DNA of 5,859 nt, taken from Methylovulum sp. Lineage in GTDB: Bacteria; Pseudomonadota; Gammaproteobacteria; Methylococcales; Methylomonadaceae. A program made the position numbers and the translations under genes. Shown piece after piece: positions 1 through 4,585 of the stretch. The notes beneath the pieces were generated by a model. It saw only the letters and a list, made by a program, of their open reading frames with translations. It ran no database searches and had not been told where the DNA came from. Position 1 is the stretch's first letter, and each line of letters starts with the position of its first letter. The stretch is from NCBI GenBank assembly GCA_004299465.1, contig SCST01000633.1, forward strand, positions 1 to 5,859, given 5' to 3'.

Positions 1-43
1 CTTCGGCAATAATCGCATTAATCGTTTGGCATTCGGTGATCAT
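1..43 (-). CDS. Possible N-terminal fragment of an unidentified gene, cut by the window edge
   Basis: Reading the minus strand from an ATG at 43 gives 14 open codons (MITECQTINAIIAE) up to the window edge. The composition is protein-like, but the stretch is too short to identify or to test. A TATAAG box on the minus strand (77-82) and a GGAG (64-67) lie upstream, but the GGAG is about 20 nt from this ATG, which is too far for a normal ribosome binding site, and only 2 nt from an in-frame GTG at 61. If real, the gene would be divergent from the stress-protein gene. It could equally be chance. Confidence is low. Confidence 0.17.
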   Translation of the reverse strand, partial: MITECQTINAIIAE

Positions 44-126
44 TGAGCATATTATGCGCACCGCTCCAAGGCGAATCTTATACTTTCCGCATCCAAATCC
101 GGCTTTATATTTCCGCTCATTCCGTT

Positions 127-144
127 TCCCGGCAATCGCCGGGA
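127..144. repeat. Short perfect stem-loop in the leader upstream of the stress-protein gene
   Basis: TCCCGGC (127-133) pairs perfectly with GCCGGGA (138-144) across a 4-base AATC loop. No T-run follows on either strand, so it is not a convincing intrinsic terminator. It may be the remnant of a dispersed GC-rich palindromic repeat or a regulatory stem. Apart from it, I see no gene or strong promoter in 44-277. A TATATT hexamer at 238-243 is -10-like but has no good -35 partner. Confidence 0.4.
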
Positions 145-277
145 CATATAACACAACGGCATAAAAGAAGCCCATGCTTACAGAAAAGCGCCGGTAATGC
201 GGGATTTTAATGTACAGTAAGCCATGTTTTCAGTTTTTATATTAATTGAATGGGAAAATTAATACTTGTCGACATTT

Positions 278-284
278 GAGGAGG
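278..284 (+). promoter_or_regulatory. Strong Shine-Dalgarno that fixes the stress-protein start
   Basis: GAGGAGG lies 5 nt before the ATG at 290. This near-perfect anti-16S complement argues for the ATG over the longer reading from a TTG at 266, which would place the ribosome binding site inside the coding region. Confidence 0.8.
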
Positions 285-289
285 ACGTG

Positions 290-733
290 ATGGAAGGCTA
301 TAAACATATATTATTGGCAGTGGATTTTTTTGAACACGATGGCAATGTTGCCGAGAAAGCCAGGGATTTGGCCGATAAATATCAGGCAAAACTCAGCATT
401 GTGCATGTCGTGGACAATTTGCCGATCATTGATGCAGGCTATGGCGTGGATATTCCTTACAACCTGGATTTAACTTCCGAGCTGATGGCAAGCGCGAAAA
501 CCAGGTTGGCAAAGCTTGCCGAAAAGCTGGCGGTTGCTGAGGACAACCTATGGTTGGAAGCAGGCAGCCCTAAACTGGAAATCATCAGGCTTGCAGAACA
601 AAATAAAGTAGATTTAATCGTAGTCGGTTCACATGGACGGCATGGTTTGGCATTGCTGCTGGGCTCAACGGCAAATAGCGTCTTGCACCATGCGCCGTGC
701 GATGTATTGGCCGTGCGCTTGCCGGGCAAATGA
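290..733 (+). CDS. Universal stress protein, UspA family (147 aa)
   Basis: Single-domain universal stress protein, a small cytoplasmic alpha/beta nucleotide-binding fold; members typically dimerise and are induced on starvation or stress. The N-terminus YKHILLAVD (4-12) is the first beta strand and conserved Asp, as in E. coli UspA. SIVHVVDN (36-43) matches the second strand. The C-terminal loop VVGSHGRHG (111-119) followed by G125-S126 resembles the ATP-binding motif G-2x-G-9x-G(S/T), but only 8 residues separate the second and third glycines. That spacing is usual in proteobacterial UspA-like proteins, so ATP binding is uncertain. Length is normal for one Usp domain. The ATG at 290 is preferred over the TTG at 266 because GAGGAGG precedes it by 5 nt. 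The next gene starts 58 bp downstream on the same strand, so co-transcription is possible. I see no confident promoter. The family assignment is firm; the specific stress role is unknown. Confidence 0.93.
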   Translation: MEGYKHILLAVDFFEHDGNVAEKARDLADKYQAKLSIVHVVDNLPIIDAGYGVDIPYNLDLTSELMASAKTRLAKLAEKLAVAEDNLWLEAGSPKLEIIRLAEQNKVDLIVVGSHGRHGLALLLGSTANSVLHHAPCDVLAVRLPGK

Positions 734-791
734 CAGCGCTGTGGGCGAGCCGTCTTGACTAAAAATCAATAATAATAAAGGTAGATGATAA

Positions 792-1205
792 ATGATTGGA
801 CATATTGAAAGTTATGATGCTGAAAGCCAGACAGGCCTGATAAAAAGCGAGGACAAATCTTTTGCATTTCATTTGGATGACTGGATAGCGCAAGTGCCTC
901 CAGAGCAGGGCGATGATGTCAGGTTTGAGGAAGACGAAGCCGGTGCGAAAAATATTGACCTGGTCGGCGCTTACCTGGAAGGCCCGAAAGCCGTTAAATA
1001 CCGATACCTGGCAGCGTTACTGGCATTGTTGTTCGGCTATGTGGGCATTCATCGCATATACCTGGGCCATTACAAAATCGCTCTTGCCCAGATAGTCGTG
1101 ACATTGTTGACGGGGGGGTATGGGGCGCTGTGGGGCTTTATAGAGGCGGTCCTTATTTTTACCGGGCATATCAATAAAGACGCCAAAGACCGGCCTTTAA
1201 AATAA
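792..1205 (+). CDS. TM2-domain membrane protein with N-terminal cold-shock/OB-like domain (137 aa)
   Basis: Residues 1-58 look like a divergent cold-shock (OB-fold) domain: an initial strand MIGHIESYD, then TGLIKSED in place of the RNP1 core (GFGFI), FAFHL (24-28) in place of RNP2 (VFVHF), and GDDVRFEED (40-48) matching the late strand before the NIDLV end. Several RNA-stacking aromatics of true cold-shock proteins are missing, so nucleic-acid binding is not assured. Residues 70-125 form a TM2 domain: helix 1 (about 72-91) with the signature GYVGIHRIYLG (82-92), then helix 2 (about 96-124) with GALWGFIE, where Glu replaces the commoner Asp. The N-terminal domain is probably cytoplasmic (inference). 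The ATG at 792 is preceded by AAGG at 778-781, 9-10 nt away. Codons 107-109 contain a run of seven G (1112-1118). TM2 proteins have no settled bacterial function. Domain assignment is good; function is unknown. Confidence 0.85.
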   Translation: MIGHIESYDAESQTGLIKSEDKSFAFHLDDWIAQVPPEQGDDVRFEEDEAGAKNIDLVGAYLEGPKAVKYRYLAALLALLFGYVGIHRIYLGHYKIALAQIVVTLLTGGYGALWGFIEAVLIFTGHINKDAKDRPLK

Positions 1206-1212
1206 TGTTTTA

Positions 1213-1245
1213 AACCTGCGGGGGGATTTAAATGCCCCGCAGGTT
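1213..1245. terminator. Perfect 11-bp stem-loop between convergent genes, probable bidirectional terminator
   Basis: AACCTGCGGGG (1213-1223) pairs perfectly with CCCCGCAGGTT (1235-1245) around an 11-base loop that contains the palindrome ATTTAAAT. It sits 7 bp after the TM2 gene stop and beyond the 3' end of the convergent RRM gene. The plus strand has only TT after the stem, whereas the minus strand continues as TTTAAAACATT, a modest U-tract. Termination is therefore more convincing for the minus-strand RRM transcript than for the plus-strand one. Assignment rests on position and stem strength. Confidence 0.6.
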
Positions 1246-1248
1246 CAA

Positions 1249-1303
1249 ATCCTATCAGTGAAGAGTGCAGGCACTCCGGTTGAAATCAATAATAAGATAG
1301 GAT
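1249..1303. repeat. Inverted repeat enclosing a small hairpin
   Basis: ATCCTATC (1249-1256) is the exact reverse complement of GATAGGAT (1296-1303). The enclosed sequence contains GAGTGC-AG-GCACTC (1263-1276), itself a near-continuous palindrome. Together they could form a two-tier stem on either strand just beyond the RRM stop codon. No function is assignable; RNA 3'-end stabilisation or termination is possible. Confidence 0.4.
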
Positions 1304-1318
1304 GAAATAATTATTTCA
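1303..1318. repeat. 16-bp perfect palindrome overlapping the RRM gene stop codon
   Basis: TGAAATAATTATTTCA reads the same on both strands and includes the minus-strand TGA stop of the RRM gene (1316-1318). It is AT-rich, so chance is possible, but a dyad of this kind could bind a dimeric regulator or form a weak 3' structure. No independent support. Confidence 0.35.
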
Positions 1319-1582
1319 ATGGCGTCTGCCGTGCTTGCCGGCCGCGGGTTCTTCAAATTTTACTTTTAAAGGCTTGCCGCAATAAAGGTTCCCGTCCAGC
1401 GCTGCGATAGCGGCCCGGGCTTCGTGGCCTTCCATCGCGATAAAACCGAAACCTCGGCATTTGCCGCTAAACAGGTCGGAAATTATTTCAATGGAGCGGA
1501 CTTTGCCGTATTCAGAAAATAAAGCATTAACAGATGCTTCGGTAGCATCACTCGGTAGGTTTCCTACAAAAATTCGTTTCAA
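1316..1582 (-). CDS. Single-domain RRM RNA-binding protein (88 aa, TTG start)
   Basis: A small cytoplasmic protein made almost entirely of one RNA recognition motif, like the Rbp proteins of cyanobacteria and many proteobacteria. With the start at TTG 1582, RNP2 is IFVGNL (4-9) and RNP1 is RGFGFIAM (43-50); both carry the aromatic residues that stack on RNA (Phe5, Phe45, Phe47). The last strand PLKVKFEE (71-78) completes the fold, and a short basic tail (KHGRRH, 83-88) follows. The TTG is chosen because AGGA (1591-1594) lies 8 nt upstream and the protein then begins right at the first RRM strand. A longer reading from another TTG at 1639 would add 19 residues without RRM similarity, with a ribosome site only 3 nt away. 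No in-frame ATG is available. Such proteins are often cold- or stress-induced; here that is inference. The gene converges on the TM2 gene. Confidence 0.85.
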   Translation of the reverse strand: MKRIFVGNLPSDATEASVNALFSEYGKVRSIEIISDLFSGKCRGFGFIAMEGHEARAAIAALDGNLYCGKPLKVKFEEPAAGKHGRRH

Positions 1583-1590
1583 AAGACATG

Positions 1591-1594
1591 TCCT
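1591..1594 (-). promoter_or_regulatory. Shine-Dalgarno deciding the TTG start of the RRM gene
   Basis: On the minus strand AGGA is followed by 8 nt and then TTG at 1582. An ATG between them (1589-1587) is out of frame with the RRM, so it does not serve this gene. Confidence 0.55.
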
Positions 1595-1761
1595 AAATTC
1601 AGGGGGTGAGTTGATAGACCGGACTAGCCGGTTGTGCAATAACCTCGCGTATTCTGTTAGCGGGATTACAGGGTCAGAAAGCAGCGCTACTTAAACGGCG
1701 ACTACATGATGCGTGTGGTTTTTTATGGCCTGATTCTGTTTAGTATTTAACAGCACATTCC

Positions 1762-1767
1762 ATTATA
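1762..1767 (-). promoter_or_regulatory. Candidate -10 box (TATAAT) for the RRM gene
   Basis: The minus strand carries an exact consensus TATAAT about 180 bp upstream of the TTG start. The matching -35 region (about 1785-1791, ATGGCT/TGGCTA) is weak. If used, transcription would start near 1755 and give a 5' leader of roughly 170 nt. Long leaders are known for cold-regulated RNA-binding proteins, but this is inference from position only. Confidence 0.4.
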
Positions 1768-1824
1768 GAGACTAATCCTGCGCATAGCCATTGAAAATTA
1801 GCCTATGCTGTTTTTATGGTTCTG

Positions 1825-1871
1825 CAAGGCCTCCGGCTTCCAGTTAACGCGGAACAGGCCTTGGAGGCCTG
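1825..1871 (-). terminator. Stem-loop cluster after the membrane-protein gene, possible terminator
   Basis: CAGGCCT (1855-1861) and AGGCCTG (1865-1871) form a perfect 7-bp stem with a 3-base loop, 45 bp beyond the stop of the 740-residue protein. A competing segment at 1825-1834 (CAAGGCCTCC) can pair with either arm: CAAGGCC with GGCCTTG (1857-1863), or AGGCCTCC with GGAGGCCT (1863-1870). The stems are mutually exclusive. On the minus strand only TT follows the first stem, so intrinsic termination is plausible but not textbook. Confidence 0.4.
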
Positions 1872-1915
1872 ACTTTGAAGCTTTTGTCCCGCTTAACGTG
1901 GACGACTCAAGCTGC

Positions 1916-4138
1916 CTACTTCCATATCCTGACAATATTAGTGAAGTCATCCGTCCACGGCTTCATATCAAAATATAACGGCATTTTTTGCCAGTTACCG
2001 AGGCGGCTTACGCTTAAGGGGGCTAGGGTTTCCGGTTTATTGGCGATAACGATCCAATCCGTTGCAACGACCAACGGCATATCCTGTTCCGGCTGGAATT
2101 CCTGAATCAACGCGGCAAGATGCAGTTGTTCTGCATGGATCGACAACACTTTCTTCAGCAATAAATGGCGGTTGGTGATATGGAAAGCCAATATGCCGTC
2201 CGGCTTAAGCTTCCTGAAATACAATTTGACGGCTTCTGCTGTCAACAAATGCGTCGGTACGGCATCCGAACTGAAAGCGTCCATAACCAGCAAATCGAAT
2301 TTATGGTCGGGTTCTTTTGCCAGTGATAAACGCGCATCGCCTATGTCGATGCTTGCATTACGGGCGCACTGGCTAAGATAGCTGAAATATTTGGGCTGCT
2401 CGGCAATATCGACAACCAGGGGATCGATTTCATAGAGCGTCCATTGCTGTCCGGGTTTGGCATAGCAGGCCAAGGCGCCAGCGCCCAGTCCTACGACACC
2501 GATCGTCCAGTTTTGGTCGCTGTTGTCGTATTCCGAAAACAATTGCCCCATCGGTCCCGGACGGCTGTAATAGGTCAGCGGGATCCTGCTTAAGGCCGCA
2601 GGCAAGCGCTGGGCGCCGTGTTTGGTGGTGCCGTGAAAAAGCTCATGGTAAATTTCGGGCTGGTTTTGTTCATTAGTCAACACGCTTTCCCGTACCGCCA
2701 ATACGCCAAAAAACGTACGTTCCTGGTAAAGCGTATGCGATGACAGGCCGTGTACGCCCAGCGCGAGGAAAATGATCGCGCCGGTCAACGCAGCAAAAGC
2801 AACAGGCCGGGACCTGAACGCAAAAGTTAAACACGTCAACACCATCAAGCCGATCACAATCACATCGAAGTAATCGAGTAAATTCTCGACGCCGGCATAA
2901 AGACCAAGCCCCGTGACGACAAGCATGGCCGGGAAAATAAGCTGCAACAGCAAGCGCTTACGCCATGATTGTTTGAGGCCGGGACGCAGCAATAAGGCCG
3001 CGACTATCATGACAGGATATTCATAAATGCCGTTGAAAATAAACGGCGCGACAAAGGTGTTGAACATGCCGCCCAGCATGCCGGCAAACGACATGACCAG
3101 GTAAAAGCGTGTTAAATGCCGGGTATGCGGCCTCATTTTTGCTAATTCGCCATGACAAACCATCACGGCAAAGAAAAACGCCAGCACATGCAAAATCAGG
3201 TAAGCCCAATAAGGCAGGTCTGCCGGGTTGATGAAGGCGTAGGCGATAAACGGCACCAGGAAAACCGGTTGTAACATCACCATAAACGGATGCAGCCTGT
3301 CGTTCCATTTGGAAAACACGATGACAAACGACAACAGGTAGACGGTCAGCGGGATAATCCAGAGCAACGGCACCGAAGCAATATCGGTGCTGATGAAGTT
3401 GGTCAAGCCCAGCAACAGGCTGGACGGTACAAACGCCAGCAGTAGCCAATGCAGTTGGACATAAAGTCCGGGCTCATCGGCTGCTGCGTTGTTTTCCAGG
3501 GCCTCATCACCGGATTGCCCGTTTTTTGACAGCATCCCTGCGCAAACCACAATCATGACGCACAGCAGGCCGTAACCGATGCTCCAGTAAGCCCTCTGTT
3601 CGTCCAGGCCGATAGACGGCTCCAACAAAAAAGGATAGCTCAGCAGCGCAATCAGGCTGCCGGTATTGCTGGCGGCATAAAGATAGTAAGGATCATGGCT
3701 GGTATGATGGCCGACATGGGCAAACCATTTTTGCATCAGCGGCGCGGTGGTTGAAACCACGAAAAAAGGCAAGCCGATCGCCAGCAATAAGGTCCATAAC
3801 AGCCAGAAAGTCGGATTGCTGCCGGTAGGCGGCACGGTATTTTCCGGCAAGGCCAGCGGCAAAGCTAAGAAACTGACCAGTATCAACGCCGCATGCACCT
3901 GGATTTGCCGGCGTTGGGGCAGGCGCGTAGAGAGGGTATGTGCATATAGATAGCCGAGAAACAATAGGCTCTGGTAAAACACCATGCAGGTATTCCATAC
4001 CGCCGGAGAACCGCCCAGCAAAGGCAATAAAATCTTCCCGAACAAAGGTTGCAATACAAACATCAGGGACGCACTGGTAAATAACGTCCCGGCAAATAAG
4101 AAGATCAGCGATAAGCGGCGGTCGGGTTGGAAGCTCAT
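1916..4138 (-). CDS. Fused membrane (MFS-like)/spermidine-synthase-like protein (740 aa)
   Basis: An inner-membrane protein of a family usually annotated as fused MFS transporter/spermidine synthase. Residues 10-465 are strongly hydrophobic with about 14 predicted helices and the family stretch YYLYAASNTGSL (151-162). Residues 475-740 form a Rossmann SAM-type domain: ELFHGTTKHGAQ (499-510), the glycine loop GVVGLGAGALACY (547-559), the acidic strand end YEIDP (569-573), GDARLSL (600-606), DAFSSDAVP (620-628) and PWTDDFTN (727-734). True spermidine synthases carry a different loop at the 620-628 position (a DSTDP-like sequence) that handles polyamine and decarboxylated SAM. Polyamine synthesis is therefore unlikely, and the substrate is unknown. 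The ATG at 4138 lacks a clear ribosome site and is preceded by a hairpin (4143-4189); no good alternative start is visible. The length is full for the family. The neighbours do not reveal a pathway. Confidence 0.88.
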   Translation of the reverse strand: MSFQPDRRLSLIFLFAGTLFTSASLMFVLQPLFGKILLPLLGGSPAVWNTCMVFYQSLLFLGYLYAHTLSTRLPQRRQIQVHAALILVSFLALPLALPENTVPPTGSNPTFWLLWTLLLAIGLPFFVVSTTAPLMQKWFAHVGHHTSHDPYYLYAASNTGSLIALLSYPFLLEPSIGLDEQRAYWSIGYGLLCVMIVVCAGMLSKNGQSGDEALENNAAADEPGLYVQLHWLLLAFVPSSLLLGLTNFISTDIASVPLLWIIPLTVYLLSFVIVFSKWNDRLHPFMVMLQPVFLVPFIAYAFINPADLPYWAYLILHVLAFFFAVMVCHGELAKMRPHTRHLTRFYLVMSFAGMLGGMFNTFVAPFIFNGIYEYPVMIVAALLLRPGLKQSWRKRLLLQLIFPAMLVVTGLGLYAGVENLLDYFDVIVIGLMVLTCLTFAFRSRPVAFAALTGAIIFLALGVHGLSSHTLYQERTFFGVLAVRESVLTNEQNQPEIYHELFHGTTKHGAQRLPAALSRIPLTYYSRPGPMGQLFSEYDNSDQNWTIGVVGLGAGALACYAKPGQQWTLYEIDPLVVDIAEQPKYFSYLSQCARNASIDIGDARLSLAKEPDHKFDLLVMDAFSSDAVPTHLLTAEAVKLYFRKLKPDGILAFHITNRHLLLKKVLSIHAEQLHLAALIQEFQPEQDMPLVVATDWIVIANKPETLAPLSVSRLGNWQKMPLYFDMKPWTDDFTNIVRIWK

Positions 4139-4142
4139 TGAT

Positions 4143-4189
4143 TGTTTTATCGTTAGGCGGATGGTTTGTAATCCGTCAATGATAAAACA
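4143..4189 (-). promoter_or_regulatory. Two-tier hairpin immediately upstream of the membrane-protein start codon
   Basis: TGTTTTATC (4143-4151) is the exact reverse complement of GATAAAACA (4181-4189). Inside it, CGGAT (4158-4162) pairs with ATCCG (4171-4175), extendable with one mismatch on the minus strand. The stem ends only 4 nt before the start codon, where the ribosome would bind, and no Shine-Dalgarno is seen. It could control translation, or be an operator dyad. The minus strand also has TTGACG (4174-4179), a good -35 hexamer, but the -10 at normal spacing (TAACGA/CTAACG) is poor. Confidence 0.4.
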
Positions 4190-4265
4190 TTTGCCGGTTT
4201 TAAAGGTACTTGAATGTGCTTAAAAACGCGCGGTAACTATTCAGCCCCTAGCTAAAGTATCCCCT

Positions 4266-4361
4266 GTAGGGCGTGCCGCGCGCGCCACCAGCAGCTAAGT
4301 ATGTTATTCAAGCATCGGGAAAGGCGCGCATTTATGCCCCAGAGGGTACGGCGCGCCCTAC
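4266..4361. repeat. REPIN-like element: two inverted GTAG-footed REP-type repeats
   Basis: GTAGGGCGTGCCG (4266-4278) is repeated in inverted orientation at 4349-4361 (GTAGGGCGCGCCG on the minus strand) with one mismatch in 13. The left copy continues as an imperfect palindrome, GGCGTGC-CGC-GCGCGCC (4270-4286), with a single G-T type wobble. A GTAG tetranucleotide followed by an imperfect hairpin is the known layout of REP sequences mobilised by RAYT (TnpA-REP) transposases, and two REPs in inverted order make a REPIN/BIME. The 70-bp centre contains a further GGCGCGC (4323-4329). No transposase is in the window. The structure is seen directly; the REP identity follows from the family pattern and needs other genomic copies to be certain. 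Confidence 0.6.
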
Positions 4362-4443
4362 TCTTCAAATAAATTAACGAGGGGGGTGAATAATTACTCC
4401 AATGCTCGCCAACCACGCCTCACACAGATAATCGGCATCCGCC

Positions 4444-4477
4444 GGGAGTGCATGCTTTGCGTGCATGATGCACGCCC
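4444..4477. repeat. GC-rich hairpin with repeated GTGCATG
   Basis: GGGAGTGCAT (4444-4453) pairs with ATGCACGCCC (4468-4477) with one mismatch in ten, around a 14-base loop. GTGCATG occurs twice directly (4448-4454 and 4461-4467), so the loop copy can also compete for the right arm. No T-run follows on the plus strand. It may be another REP-type unit or a regulatory stem upstream of the RimK-like gene. Confidence 0.4.
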
Positions 4478-4585
4478 TGCCTGAGCCTATCGTTTTCGCT
4501 TAACTTAATGACAGAAACTGCTTGTGTAAAAATTCGGCTGGTTTCAGAATTACCGCCCATTTAACGCTAAGGATGACTCTTTGCT

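Larger units (their letters stand above)
1583..1915. other. Non-coding stretch between two minus-strand genes
   Basis: This 333-bp stretch separates the stop of the 740-residue membrane protein from the likely start of the RRM gene. It holds a cluster of competing GC-rich stems (1825-1871), a TATAAT box (1762-1767) and a small hairpin ACCGG-ACTAG-CCGGT (1618-1632) about 24 nt upstream of the RRM ribosome site. A similar short motif, CTAACAGAAT / CTAAACAGAAT on the minus strand, occurs at 1651-1660 and 1734-1744. Short open frames here lack ribosome sites and family features. I see no RNA gene I can name, though the leader could hold a regulatory RNA element. Confidence 0.6.
4139..4585. other. 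Divergent intergenic region of 447 bp
   Basis: This region lies between the start of the membrane-protein gene (minus) and the start of the RimK-like gene (plus), so it should contain promoters in both directions. It holds the leader hairpin (4143-4189), the GTAG-footed inverted repeat pair (4266-4361), a G6 run (4381-4386) and a second hairpin (4444-4477). I find no gene. Promoter hexamers are weak: the best plus-strand pair, TTGTGT (4522-4527) with CAGAAT (4545-4550) at 17-bp spacing, is not convincing. Confidence 0.6.

Noticed and set aside
3..164. Open plus-strand frame from the left edge to a TAA at 162-164, possibly the end of an upstream gene
   Set aside because: The residues after about 22 codons read like translated non-coding sequence and include the 127-144 hairpin; no family is recognised.
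457..729. 90-residue minus-strand open frame opposite the stress-protein gene
   Set aside because: It is antisense to a clear UspA gene, has no recognisable domain and reads as a shadow of its codons.
755..760. TTGACT as a -35 box for a separate promoter of the TM2 gene
   Set aside because: No acceptable -10 hexamer lies 16-18 bp downstream; that position is the ribosome binding site and start codon.
1706..1750. 14-residue hydrophobic open frame (MMRVVFYGLILFSI) on the plus strand
   Set aside because: It is very short, lacks a ribosome site and lies in the minus-strand RRM leader; a chance occurrence is likely.
3021..3449. 142-residue minus-strand frame and other frames inside the membrane-protein gene (also 3693-3998)
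   Set aside because: They lie in another frame of a well-supported 740-codon gene and show no family features.
4386..4484. 32-codon open frame from a GTG right after a G-rich run
   Set aside because: The G-run abuts the GTG with no spacing, the frame runs through the 4444-4477 hairpin, and the peptide resembles translated repeat sequence.
4522..4550. Possible sigma-70 promoter (TTGTGT, 17 bp, CAGAAT) for the ATP-grasp gene
   Set aside because: Only 3 of 6 and 4 of 6 consensus matches, which is no better than chance in an AT-rich leader.
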